From an uncultured Alteromonadaceae bacterium (lineage in GTDB: Bacteria > Pseudomonadota > Gammaproteobacteria > Enterobacterales > Alteromonadaceae), in the NCBI GenBank assembly GCA_947503265.1, contig CANNDC010000018.1, positions 1 through 64,000 of the forward strand: a stretch of DNA of 64,000 nt, written 5' to 3'. Positions 26,204-35,540 of this stretch are shown in pieces. How positions within the stretch are numbered: position 1 is the stretch's first letter; the number at the start of each line of letters is the position of its first letter. The notes under the pieces were generated by a model. That model was not told where the DNA came from. It did not search any database and saw only the letters and a program-made list of their open reading frames with translations. Position numbers and translations under genes: made by a program.

Positions 26204-27517
26204 TTATTGATGCTTGTAAACCTGCCCTTCTTTCATGACGAAGTCGACGTCCATTAATTCGCTAATGTTTTTAGTAGGGTCTCCTTTCACAGCGATGATA
26301 TCTGCATATTTACCGACTTCTATCGTACCTAATACATCTGATTGACCTAAATTGTCTGCACCATTTACAGTGGCAGTTTTAATGGCTTCAACTGGGCTTA
26401 ATCCAGCTTCAACTAATAATTCGAACTCTCTGGCGTTAATACCATGCTTAGACACATAACTGTCGGTGCCAAAAGCGATTTTGACTCCGGCTTTGTGTGC
26501 CCTATTTAGCGCCTCAATTAACTTTGGTCCAACTCGAATCGCCTTGTCTCGAACTGAAGGTGCAAAAAAAGAGTTTTCGTCTGCAGCGATTTCTGAAACC
26601 GCTGCACCAGCTAACAATGTCGGTACTAAGTAAGCGCCAGTTTGTTTAAATAACGTCAATGACCTTTCATCAGCAAATGTGCCATGCTCGATAGAATCGA
26701 CGCCAGCTCGTAGCGCTGCGTTGATGCCATCAGCATTATGAGCATGTGCAGCAACTTTCCTACCCAATGCGTGTGCTGTATCGATAATCGCTTTGACTTC
26801 ATCATCAAAAAATTGCTGTCCGGTACCTGCTGCTGTCTCAGATAGCACCCCGCCTGTTGATACAAATTTAATATGGTCTGCTGATCGTCTTACCTGATCT
26901 CTAACAGCTCTTCGACAGTCATCAACTCCGTCACAAATGCCAGTGTGTTTGATGACCTCAAACACGTCGTCTCGGTATCCATGTCGTTGTCCATGCCCTC
27001 CAGTGGGAGAAATCACGTCACCTGCGGCAAAAACTCGCGGCCCTGGCACATAACTTTTTGCAATTGCATCACGCAATGCAAAGACGGAGTCGCCTCCTCT
27101 ACCTCCCAAATCGCGCACGGTTGTAAATCCTGCGTTTAAGATAATTTTGGCGTTTCTAGCGGCAAACAACGCAGTATCTGGGTGCGAAAATTCGACACGT
27201 TGTAATTTTGTTCTTTCTCCCAATTCATCTGTAATATGCACATGACCATCAATCAACCCTGGCAACACAAACATTGTCTTCAAGTCATGAAAAGTGACCG
27301 AATCTTGATCCGATAATTCCAAATCACTTTTTTGAATATACCCAGACTGAGTACTGTGGATTTTTCCATCTTTTATAATGATGCTTTGCTCACTTTTTAT
27401 GGATTCACCTGGGACAGACATTAGCCTTCCAGCATGAACGACTGCGAATTCTGCACAAACGGCGGTCAAAGGCATCACCATTAATAATAACGTAGTGTAT
27501 TTAGCAAAAGCTTTCAT
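26204..27517 (-). CDS. Exported metal-dependent amidohydrolase (imidazolonepropionase/prolidase-like)
   Basis: A 437-residue amidohydrolase-superfamily enzyme with a signal peptide (KYTTLLLMVMPLTAVCAEF). Metal-site motifs: DGHVHITDE (HxH), HIKFVSTGG (probable carboxylated Lys), AAHAHN, SIEHGTF and FGTDS. Relatives act on Xaa-Pro dipeptides, N-acyl amino acids or mycotoxins; the substrate cannot be read from the sequence. The ATG at 27517 is preferred because GAGGGA lies just upstream, although the frame runs to a TTG at 27529. It follows the S10 carboxypeptidase by 50 bp on the same strand, suggesting extracytoplasmic peptide breakdown. Confidence 0.85.
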   Translation of the reverse strand: MKAFAKYTTLLLMVMPLTAVCAEFAVVHAGRLMSVPGESIKSEQSIIIKDGKIHSTQSGYIQKSDLELSDQDSVTFHDLKTMFVLPGLIDGHVHITDELGERTKLQRVEFSHPDTALFAARNAKIILNAGFTTVRDLGGRGGDSVFALRDAIAKSYVPGPRVFAAGDVISPTGGHGQRHGYRDDVFEVIKHTGICDGVDDCRRAVRDQVRRSADHIKFVSTGGVLSETAAGTGQQFFDDEVKAIIDTAHALGRKVAAHAHNADGINAALRAGVDSIEHGTFADERSLTLFKQTGAYLVPTLLAGAAVSEIAADENSFFAPSVRDKAIRVGPKLIEALNRAHKAGVKIAFGTDSYVSKHGINAREFELLVEAGLSPVEAIKTATVNGADNLGQSDVLGTIEVGKYADIIAVKGDPTKNISELMDVDFVMKEGQVYKHQ

Positions 27518-27567
27518 AATGTCCCTCAATGCGGGTAGTGTTATAGGTTAAGTTGGAATTAATTAAT

Positions 27568-29103
27568 TCAATTTGATTGGTAAAAATCGCGAATATCTGA
27601 CAACAGAGCTGCTCTTGCCGCATTGTCAGCCCAGAGTCTATGTCCAGATAAGTAGTAATTAAGATCGATGCGGTCCAACACAATTCCATTGTTAGAAAAT
27701 GCTCTTTCAGTATCAAAGAAAGGTGTGATTACATCGTACATCCCAGATGCGGCAAATACTTTTAAATCAGAGTTTCGACGCATTATTGTTGCTAGCTTGC
27801 TGGATACTTCGATGATTCCTGAACGTTTCGCAACACGATATCGTTGGGGATCAGAATATGCAGCAACATCAGGTCTCCAATCCCAATCTTTACCTACATT
27901 GGAGTTCCATATTTTATATGTGAATGGCATATCTACGCCGAGTTGAGTCATATAGTGATGAAAACCAGCGGAATACAATCCTGATTCTTTATACATTGAC
28001 GGATCCCCCATGAGCGGGTCGGATGCTGCATCATCATACTCGTCTCCGGTATAACGTCCGTCACTGTAACCTATGGTCAATCCCTGATCCCTTAGTAACT
28101 CTTTTCTGAATCTAGGTACTAACACTCTTAAGTTTGATTTTGATATATAATCTTTGCTCAATCCAGTGAAGTACGAAAAACGTTCTACGACCTTAGCTTT
28201 CCCTTCTGATGACATCATATTTCCGAGGAATAGAGCCGGAGCATATTCTTTAAGCGCAAATTCTCTCGCTTCTTTGGCAAATTCTTGCATGCTTTTGCCT
28301 TTGCCCGCTTTACCGTGATAGTGGGCTACCGTAGCCATAGTCGGCATATAACCTATGTAGGCTAAAATGTTATTATTGACTGATGACAACCCTGCAAGAT
28401 CCAGTGCGGGGCCAAGTAACACTAGGCTGTTCATGTCTATACCGTGACTCAAGCTCAAGTAGTGTGCAACGCCAACGGCACGGGTTGTTCCATAACTCAG
28501 ACCTAATATATGTTTAGGAGCATTCCAACGTTGATTTTCTTTTAACCATTGATAAATAAAATCTCCCATGGAACGAGCATCAGCACCCATGCTCCAGAAA
28601 TCGGCGTTATTGGCTTTCCCCAGTGCGCGACTGAAGCCAGTGCCCACCGGATCGACAAAAACAAGGTCGGTTAAGTCTAGAATACTGTTTGGATTGTCTA
28701 TCAAAGAATATGGCGCCGCTCCATCGTCGCTTTTGGGGGAACCTTGACGATCAACAATTTTTGGACCCAATAATCCAATATGCAAAACCGTTGCGGCAGA
28801 GCCCGGACCACCATTATAGACAAAAGTAACGGGGCGATTTTCCTTGGCAGAATCTTTTTTAACGTATGCTGTACTCCAAATAGCGGCGGTTGCTTCATCT
28901 TTTTGGTTACGTAAAATAGTTTCACCAGAAGTCGCAATATAACGGACGGTATTACCACCCGCTTTGACACGATTTTCAACAACAAAAGATTTGGCAGCAA
29001 AATCGGCTCTGCCTTCAGACATAGACCCGCTATGGGAATAAAACGAAAGGCACAGTGTCAAAACAAGAACTATAGGAATGTAACGTTGCAAATTGTGTCT
29101 CAT
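27568..29103 (-). CDS. Exported serine carboxypeptidase (peptidase S10)
   Basis: A 511-residue S10-family carboxypeptidase. An N-terminal hydrophobic segment (about 9-24) is a signal peptide. Oxyanion-hole region VYNGGPGSAA (near 95), DPVGTGFSRA, nucleophile Ser203 in GLSYGTTR, Asp in SGMYDVITPFFD and His in YLSGHRLW form the expected alpha/beta-hydrolase triad. It releases C-terminal residues from peptides. Likely cotranscribed with the amidohydrolase. Confidence 0.88.
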   Translation of the reverse strand: MRHNLQRYIPIVLVLTLCLSFYSHSGSMSEGRADFAAKSFVVENRVKAGGNTVRYIATSGETILRNQKDEATAAIWSTAYVKKDSAKENRPVTFVYNGGPGSAATVLHIGLLGPKIVDRQGSPKSDDGAAPYSLIDNPNSILDLTDLVFVDPVGTGFSRALGKANNADFWSMGADARSMGDFIYQWLKENQRWNAPKHILGLSYGTTRAVGVAHYLSLSHGIDMNSLVLLGPALDLAGLSSVNNNILAYIGYMPTMATVAHYHGKAGKGKSMQEFAKEAREFALKEYAPALFLGNMMSSEGKAKVVERFSYFTGLSKDYISKSNLRVLVPRFRKELLRDQGLTIGYSDGRYTGDEYDDAASDPLMGDPSMYKESGLYSAGFHHYMTQLGVDMPFTYKIWNSNVGKDWDWRPDVAAYSDPQRYRVAKRSGIIEVSSKLATIMRRNSDLKVFAASGMYDVITPFFDTERAFSNNGIVLDRIDLNYYLSGHRLWADNAARAALLSDIRDFYQSN

Positions 29104-29153
29104 ATTATTTTTCCGTATTTTTTGACATCAGCTTTTAAAGTAACACTGAGATC

Positions 29154-29468
29154 CTATTTATTTGTAATTACAAAATGAAATCGACGCATCCTCAATTTTA
29201 TCTTTTTAAAGTCCTGCGTATTGGCAAATTGCATCAAACCATGGCCAGAACCTCGTGTCATATAGGCATAATGACCTAGAGAAAGTTTAGGTTTAGCAAC
29301 TTCATGGAAATCAAACACATTAACAGCGTCAGACACTCTACTCACTTTTTGAGCCGCATAAGGCGAAAACATATTCTGCGCTAATCCATTTGCACCACAA
29401 TCAGCAGGACTAGCGACTAAAAACTGAAGAAATTTATGCCTAAAACTAAACTTTGAATGATCTATCAT
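29154..29468 (-). pseudogene. Truncated FMN-dependent 2-hydroxy-acid oxidase/dehydrogenase (LldD-type) remnant
   Basis: Only 104 codons remain. After a Tat-like or hydrophobic start (FRHKFLQFLVASPAD), residues 48-95 match the N-terminus of LldD/glycolate-oxidase proteins: NVFDFHEVAKPKLSLGHY, YMTRGSGHG, then NTQDFKKIKLRMRRF. Family members are about 350-400 residues; the whole TIM-barrel FMN domain with its catalytic His/Arg is missing. The frame ends FHFVITNK right before the S10 gene, so a 3' deletion is likely. It lies downstream of leuD on the same strand and may be a lost last gene of that operon. Confidence 0.7.
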
Positions 29469-29505
29469 TGGCTAACTTTCCCATACTTACAATTAGAGGT
29501 GGGTA

Positions 29506-30117
29506 CTAAGATAACCAAGGATTTTGTTGTAAATGTTTGGTTTCGAATTCTTTTATCAACTCGGCATACTGTAACGTGCTGCCAATAGCGTCCAAACCCT
29601 TCAATAAAGCTTCTTTTCGCAACGGATCTAAGGTGAAAGATATGTGTTCTTTTGCTGACGGCTTGATCAACTGTTGAACCAAATCGATTTCTAGATCTAC
29701 TATTTGACCTGTAGCAACTTGTTTAGAAAATCGTGCCATGTCTTGGTTTTCTAGTTCGATCACCAATAAACCATTTCGTTGGCAATTATCGTAAAAAATA
29801 CCCGCAAAACTAGTACCAATTAAAGCGCGAATACCAAGTTGTTTTAGTCCCCAAACCGCGTGCTCTCTGCTCGAACCACATCCAAAATTAGCTCCTACAG
29901 CCAGAAATTTGGCTCCTCGCCATTTTGCCTTATTCAATACAAATTCAGGATTTAGCTCGCCTGTAGACAAAAAGCGTTGATCAAAAAACACACCTCTATC
30001 AAGACCGTTTCGGTCAATTCCTTTTAAGAACTGTTTCGGCATAATCACATCAGTATCAATATTACTTGCAAGCATGGGAGCCACTTTTCCAGATACCGTT
30101 TTAAATGCATCCATCAT
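29506..30117 (-). CDS. leuD: 3-isopropylmalate dehydratase small subunit (LeuD-type)
   Basis: A 203-residue swivel-domain subunit of the isopropylmalate isomerase family. Conserved segments: ASNIDTDVIMPKQFLK, FGCGSSREHAVWGL and IGTSFAGIFYDNCQRNGLL. It completes the active site of LeuC. Its start overlaps leuC by 4 bp (ATGA). There is no leuA or leuB beside it, and it follows a TonB receptor and a dehalogenase-type hydrolase, so it may serve a catabolic 2-methylmalate/citraconate-type reaction rather than leucine synthesis. This is inference. Confidence 0.9.
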   Translation of the reverse strand: MMDAFKTVSGKVAPMLASNIDTDVIMPKQFLKGIDRNGLDRGVFFDQRFLSTGELNPEFVLNKAKWRGAKFLAVGANFGCGSSREHAVWGLKQLGIRALIGTSFAGIFYDNCQRNGLLVIELENQDMARFSKQVATGQIVDLEIDLVQQLIKPSAKEHISFTLDPLRKEALLKGLDAIGSTLQYAELIKEFETKHLQQNPWLS

Positions 30118-31532
30118 TGGTCTCCCAAGTTTCTTACGTCGTACAATTTGCCTTTGACTGCTGAAGCGGCGACCATAGCCGGACTCATCAAATGGGTTCT
30201 CACACCGGCTCCTTGGCGTCCTTCAAAATTCCTGTTGGTACTTGAAGCGCATCTGTCACCTGGGTTCAAAACATCGTCATTCATCGCTAAACACATAGAA
30301 CAACCCGACTGACGCCACTCAAATCCAGCTTGAATAAAGATGTCGGCTAAGCCCTCCTTTTGTGCTTGTGCTCTTACTTCAGAAGAACCTGGCACAATCA
30401 TACCCCTCACTCCTTCTGCTATTTGACGACCTTTGAGAACCTTTGCAACTTCACGCAAATCTTCTATCCGAGCATTGGTGCAGGAACCAATAAAAGCATG
30501 AGTTATGGAAATATCTTTCATTGCCGTCCCAGCTTTTATTCCCATGTAATTTAGCGCACGCTCCATTCCTCGACGTTTTGATTCATCAATATGGTCTCTT
30601 GGGTTAGGGACTTGATCACTGATAACCACCACTTGATCCGGGCTGGTTCCCCAAGTTACTAATGGTTCTATTTTGTCTGCCTGAATATGAATCTCTTTAT
30701 CAAAAACGGCTTGCTCGTCCGTGAAGAGTTCTCGCCACTTGGCGACAGCATCTAACCAAAGTCGTCCTTTAGGTGCTTTTGGTTTTTCTTTAAGATATTC
30801 AAAAACAGCTTCATCGGGTGCCATATATGCCCCTCTAGCTCCAGCTTCTACCGCCATATTGCAAATTGTCATACGCGCTTCGACACTCATTTTGTGGATG
30901 GTAGAACCGCTAAATTCAATTGCGTACCCCGTCGCTCCTGATGCACCTATGAGCCGAATAAGCTCCATTACTACATCTTTAGAAGTAATACCAAAACCTA
31001 ACTTGCCTTCAACATTAACGCGCATAGTTTTTAGTTTTTTATAGATCAACGTCTGAGTCGCTAACAAGTGTTCAATTTCTGATGTGCCAATGCCAAATCC
31101 TAGTGCACCTAAAGCTCCATAAGTAGTGGTATGACTATCACCTGCTGCAACCACCATTCCAGGTAATATAAAGCCCTGTTCCGGTGCCACAACATGTTCT
31201 ATACCTTGTCGACTATCAAGTATATCGAACAACTCAATTCCAAAGTCTGCACAATTTTTATCAAAATAGTTAACTTGTAAGGCCCCGCCCTCTTCTGACT
31301 TCACTGAGACACGCTTAGGCTCGGTTGAGTTAACGTGATCAACTACCGCCAGATGCGTGTTAGCTCGCCATAATTCTCGTCCGGCATCTCTAAGGCCGCT
31401 AAAAGCTTGAGGACTTGTGTATTCGTTTAAAACCTGACGATCTACGTAAAGTAAGACGTGTCCTTGGTCATCCAATTCGCAAACCGTATGTGAATGGACG
31501 AGTTTTTCGTAAAGAGTTTTAGGTGTCTGCAT
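30114..31532 (-). CDS. leuC: 3-isopropylmalate dehydratase large subunit (LeuC-type)
   Basis: A 472-residue aconitase-superfamily subunit that carries the [4Fe-4S] cluster. Cluster cysteines are in IGSCTNARIEDL (near 350) and in SGCSMCLAMNDD (near 410). AGDSHTTTYGALGALGFGIGTSEIEH is the family signature. Full length. It is 15 bp after the hydrolase gene and overlaps leuD, so it is in the same operon. LeuC relatives include isopropylmalate, dimethylmaleate and citramalate enzymes, and sequence alone does not separate them here. Confidence 0.92.
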   Translation of the reverse strand: MQTPKTLYEKLVHSHTVCELDDQGHVLLYVDRQVLNEYTSPQAFSGLRDAGRELWRANTHLAVVDHVNSTEPKRVSVKSEEGGALQVNYFDKNCADFGIELFDILDSRQGIEHVVAPEQGFILPGMVVAAGDSHTTTYGALGALGFGIGTSEIEHLLATQTLIYKKLKTMRVNVEGKLGFGITSKDVVMELIRLIGASGATGYAIEFSGSTIHKMSVEARMTICNMAVEAGARGAYMAPDEAVFEYLKEKPKAPKGRLWLDAVAKWRELFTDEQAVFDKEIHIQADKIEPLVTWGTSPDQVVVISDQVPNPRDHIDESKRRGMERALNYMGIKAGTAMKDISITHAFIGSCTNARIEDLREVAKVLKGRQIAEGVRGMIVPGSSEVRAQAQKEGLADIFIQAGFEWRQSGCSMCLAMNDDVLNPGDRCASSTNRNFEGRQGAGVRTHLMSPAMVAASAVKGKLYDVRNLGDQ

Positions 31533-31547
31533 CGTTTAACTCATCGT

Positions 31548-32444
31548 TTAATGTTGCTCTGACTTCAGAAAATCGAGCACTTGATCTAACAAGACATCAG
31601 GTATTTCCTCAGGAATATAATGTCCTGAGGACAGAGCTTGTCCTTCCACTTGTAAGGCGACTTTTTGCCATTCAAGCAGAGGGTTGAAACAACGACCCAC
31701 GGTGCCTTTTTCTCCCCAAAGTACCAGAAGCGGACATTCCACATGATTTTTTGCATCTATATCAGCTTGGTCATGAATTAAATCGATTCCAGCACTTGCT
31801 CGGTAGTCCTCGCATATTCCTCGTGCTGCTCCTGGTAATCTCAGGCAGCGAAGATATTCTGAAAACGCTTCGTCGGTAAATGGCCCCATACCAGCGCTAC
31901 GCGTGCCTATTACACTTCTTAAGTAATTTTCTGGATCTGCTTCAATCAGTGACTCAGGGAGGGGTTCAGGACGTATGAGAAAAAACCAATGCCAATAAGC
32001 TCGAGCAAATTCCTGATCTGTTTGTTGATACATAGCTAAGGTAGGTGCGATATCCAATAAGATTAATCGACTCACACAGTGTGGGTGATCTAGAACCAGA
32101 CGATGGGCAACGCGCGCTCCCCTGTCATGAGCGAGTATTGCAAACTTATTGAAGCCTAATGAAGACATGAGGCCCAGCTGATCCTTAGCCATTACGCGCT
32201 TTGAATATGGTAGTGATTGCTTACTATACAATGGTTTATCACTATCACCATAGCCCCTTAAGTCGGCCGCTACCACGGTAAAGTGTTTCGCTAAGTCATC
32301 CGCTACTTTATGCCAAATCACATGCGTTTGCGGATGACCATGCAGTAGTAACAGTGCGGGTCCACTACCGCCAATCCGGTAATGGATATTTATCCCGTTT
32401 ATCTGTTTCTTTCCCGTGTTAAACGAAGCAAACATAGCGCTCAT
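31548..32444 (-). CDS. Alpha/beta hydrolase of the fluoroacetate/haloacetate dehalogenase type
   Basis: A 298-residue alpha/beta hydrolase closely resembling fluoroacetate dehalogenases (compared with remembered RPA1163). Nucleophile Asp107 in AHDRGARVAHR, carboxylate-binding Arg108 and Arg111, acid Asp131 (LLDIAPT), His275 (SGHYIPEE), and halide-pocket residues His152-Trp153 (YWHWFFL) and Tyr214 (EDYRAS) are all present. A pocket Trp (Trp185 in RPA1163) appears to be Gly180 here, so a larger substrate is possible. It would hydrolyse a 2-haloacid to a 2-hydroxyacid. It sits 26 bp after the TonB receptor and 15 bp before leuC. Confidence 0.8.
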   Translation of the reverse strand: MSAMFASFNTGKKQINGINIHYRIGGSGPALLLLHGHPQTHVIWHKVADDLAKHFTVVAADLRGYGDSDKPLYSKQSLPYSKRVMAKDQLGLMSSLGFNKFAILAHDRGARVAHRLVLDHPHCVSRLILLDIAPTLAMYQQTDQEFARAYWHWFFLIRPEPLPESLIEADPENYLRSVIGTRSAGMGPFTDEAFSEYLRCLRLPGAARGICEDYRASAGIDLIHDQADIDAKNHVECPLLVLWGEKGTVGRCFNPLLEWQKVALQVEGQALSSGHYIPEEIPDVLLDQVLDFLKSEQH

Positions 32445-32469
32445 TTCCTGAGATTAATTTCTGCAAATA

Positions 32470-35343
32470 CTAAAAATTGAAGGAAGCTCGTAATGAAACG
32501 AATCGCCCAACGTTGTCGTAGTTGCCTCGTGCTCCTAGAAAAACACCATCGCGTCTAGGCGGATCAATATCGGCTAAATTCGTAATGGTTGCTGTTAAGG
32601 ATAGTTCGTTTTCGAACCGGTAACGAACAATCAGGTCGTTGTACGTTCGACTCGGAATGTCATTCTTGTCAATTGATTCAGCAGTTAGTGCGTTCGGATC
32701 AAGGATCGAAGAACCGATAAAGCGCGTATTGAACCCTATTAGCCACGCATCCATTTCGTAACTCAGATTGAGATTTGTCTTAAGCTTAGGATTATCGGGA
32801 TTGTTTTTAGTGATAAACAAGCTTGATGGGTCTGCGGAATCCACCAATTGCTCATGGTCTAAAAGATAAGAACCCGTAAGCGATATAGATAGCTCACCGT
32901 CTTCGAAATCAGTTTTGTAAAATCCTTCGAAATCAACACCTCTTGCATCTAAGCTACCAACGTTAATTTTAGACACATCAACTCGCGCAATAGACAATTG
33001 TGAATCTCTGGTCACGAGCGAACAAAATTCATTGTTGATTGTAGGTGAGTCTACACATTTTCTGATGATATCGTTTACGCCAAACGAGCCAATCGCGTCG
33101 GTAATTTCAATATCCCAGTAGTCGATTGAGAAGGTTAAATCATCTACATAACTTGGCGTGTAAACCAAACCAAGGGTAAGTGAGTCAGACTTTTCTTCAA
33201 ACAAATTTGCGTTACCGCCAGTAACCACCTCTTTTGCAGGCGCAGCATTAGGATCCATCCAGTCAGCAGGAATACCAAGGGCGGCACAGTTTGCTGCCCG
33301 TGTTGAGGTACCTAGATCGATTTGTGTAATATCACAGGGATCTATCAAAAACGCTCCCGTTGTTACTCCGGGGCTGAATAGTTCAGACAAATTAGGTGCT
33401 CTAACACTGGTAGCCTTAGACGCTCTGAAGCGGAGGTCTTCATTTATTGCCCAATTTACGCCCAATTTTGTTGCTGTGGTGCTACCAATAGTGTCGTAAT
33501 CTGAATATCTAACGGCGGCTTCAAAATCCAACTGTTCTACACCAGGTATATCGGCCAATACGGGAACAACCACTTCTAAATAAGCTTCGTCTACAGTCAA
33601 CTCTGCATCTTGTGGCTCTTGACCTCTAAATAGATGCACTCTACCTTGACGCGCAAGACCATCATCCAGTGCGGCTATGGATTCTTCTCTGTGTTCAACG
33701 CCCGTTGCAAACTGTATATCACCTGCAGGCAATTCAAAAATATCTCCAGTCAAACTCGCTGAAAAGACTTGTTGTTCGTTTCTATGAAAGCGCAACACAG
33801 TATGGTGAATATAATCTGATGCTTCGGCGGATAGTGGCTCTTGTGATAGGGCATATATTGGAACACACCCAGCCACGCCGCTTCTGCAAACCGGTTCGCC
33901 TGTTACTGGGTCAGCGATCACATCTATCGCATTGGCAACGTTTTCGGTGATGGCATAATTGCTCCATTTCGAATTGTTTTCGTAACGAGAATCTTGATAG
34001 TAGATATTCCAACTCCAATCATTATCAAAATAGCCTTCGAATCCTGCTACTAGCGAGTAACTTGTGCGATCAAATGTAGGTGTTCTTAACCCCCAATTAG
34101 CATATGCACGGTTAAAGCCTATTGAAGTTAATCCGTTGTCATCCATTAATGCTGCTATATCAGCGCCTAATAATGGGTTGTCTCTTTGCAATCGGTTTAA
34201 AGTAAAACCACCACCTTGAGTGGTGTTATCAGGCTGACCTGAACCGACAGTGGTAGTCACACCGTAATCGGCATCAAGGAAAAACGAAACATTATCTAAA
34301 ATGTCATAGTTAAGGCTAAATCGGGTTGCAATGGTTTCTTGTTCTTGTCTTAGTCGCGAAAAATCGACTTGCCTAAACCCTTCTGCTCCAACACCACGAA
34401 TACCGTCAAAGGGAACCCCTCTGTCTATCGTTCTTAAACCAGGATCGGCGGTGTACCAGGTTCCACCAACGTTAAATGCACCTTTTGGAGAAAAGGCAAA
34501 GATACCTAAATCGTCGACATGGATCCTGTCTGGAATTCCATCATTTGGACCTGTGTTATCCGGGTTGGGGCGCAAATTTAGTTGATTGCGACCAAAGTCT
34601 CGTTGTGCCGATCTTAACTCTTGTTCTTTGCTAAAACTGATACCAAATACCATGGTTCCCTGCCCATCAGCAAATTCTGAGCCTCCGGCAATATCGAACG
34701 AAAACCTCTCGCCTCCACTGCCTTCGGTTGAAGCTCCCGCACTGGTAGACACTTCAATACCGTCAATATCATCTTTCATGATCATGTTAAGTACACCACT
34801 TACGGCGTCAGCTCCGTAAACAGCAGAAGCACCTCCTGTAATAACTTCCACACGTTCAATCAATCCAGCAGGGATCATTGACAGGTCGACGGCACTCGAA
34901 TTACTGCTTCCAGATACTCTGCGTCTGCCATCAATTAACACCAAACTTCTATCTGTTCCAAGCCCTCTTAAATTGACAAACGAAGCACCTGCTTCAGGAT
35001 TGGATAACGCACCAGGGCTACCATTAGCGCTACCTAGGCCAACACCAATAGAGGGAACAGTTTTTAGGACGTCATACATGTTGGCATAGCCAGACTGCTC
35101 TATCGCATCTTTCCCTACAACATTAACCGGTGTAGAGGTTTCGAAACCAGCACGTTGAATTCGGCTACCAGTTAATGTGATTCTTTCGATGGTTTCTTCT
35201 GCATCTGTCGATTCCTCAGATTGCGCATTAGCAATCGAGTAGTTAACGGATACAGCGCCAAGTGACAAGAGCAAAATTATTCGTTTAGATAGCGTATTGA
35301 GTTTAAACTGCTTGTGTTTAGTACTAATTATTGTTCCAGGCAT
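32470..35343 (-). CDS. TonB-dependent outer-membrane receptor
   Basis: A 957-residue TonB-dependent receptor. It has a long basic N-terminus and signal peptide (about 1-40, ending ANAQS), a TonB-box-like ERITLTGSRI, a plug domain (about 55-190: VNLRGLGTDRSLVLIDGRR, GGASAVYGADAVSGVLNMI) and a 22-strand barrel ending in the aromatic FVSLRASFNF. Good Shine-Dalgarno AGAGGAA upstream. The type is common in marine bacteria for oligosaccharide, peptide or organic-acid import. Ligand unknown. It leads the hydrolase-leuC-leuD operon. Confidence 0.93.
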   Translation of the reverse strand: MPGTIISTKHKQFKLNTLSKRIILLLSLGAVSVNYSIANAQSEESTDAEETIERITLTGSRIQRAGFETSTPVNVVGKDAIEQSGYANMYDVLKTVPSIGVGLGSANGSPGALSNPEAGASFVNLRGLGTDRSLVLIDGRRRVSGSSNSSAVDLSMIPAGLIERVEVITGGASAVYGADAVSGVLNMIMKDDIDGIEVSTSAGASTEGSGGERFSFDIAGGSEFADGQGTMVFGISFSKEQELRSAQRDFGRNQLNLRPNPDNTGPNDGIPDRIHVDDLGIFAFSPKGAFNVGGTWYTADPGLRTIDRGVPFDGIRGVGAEGFRQVDFSRLRQEQETIATRFSLNYDILDNVSFFLDADYGVTTTVGSGQPDNTTQGGGFTLNRLQRDNPLLGADIAALMDDNGLTSIGFNRAYANWGLRTPTFDRTSYSLVAGFEGYFDNDWSWNIYYQDSRYENNSKWSNYAITENVANAIDVIADPVTGEPVCRSGVAGCVPIYALSQEPLSAEASDYIHHTVLRFHRNEQQVFSASLTGDIFELPAGDIQFATGVEHREESIAALDDGLARQGRVHLFRGQEPQDAELTVDEAYLEVVVPVLADIPGVEQLDFEAAVRYSDYDTIGSTTATKLGVNWAINEDLRFRASKATSVRAPNLSELFSPGVTTGAFLIDPCDITQIDLGTSTRAANCAALGIPADWMDPNAAPAKEVVTGGNANLFEEKSDSLTLGLVYTPSYVDDLTFSIDYWDIEITDAIGSFGVNDIIRKCVDSPTINNEFCSLVTRDSQLSIARVDVSKINVGSLDARGVDFEGFYKTDFEDGELSISLTGSYLLDHEQLVDSADPSSLFITKNNPDNPKLKTNLNLSYEMDAWLIGFNTRFIGSSILDPNALTAESIDKNDIPSRTYNDLIVRYRFENELSLTATITNLADIDPPRRDGVFLGARGNYDNVGRFVSLRASFNF

Positions 35344-35540
35344 GATTAGATTTCCTCTTGCAACTTTGTTTATAGTTTGTACACCGTGTTGTGATTCATA
35401 ATTAATTTTTGTTCTTTTGTTTATGAACCCTCATCAAAAATAACCAATGAGTGGCGCTAACCACACTACAAGTTTACATTTTAGGAATAAATATCAATTT
35501 TGTAGAGTTATAAAACACATATTGTGTTTAATTAGATAAG

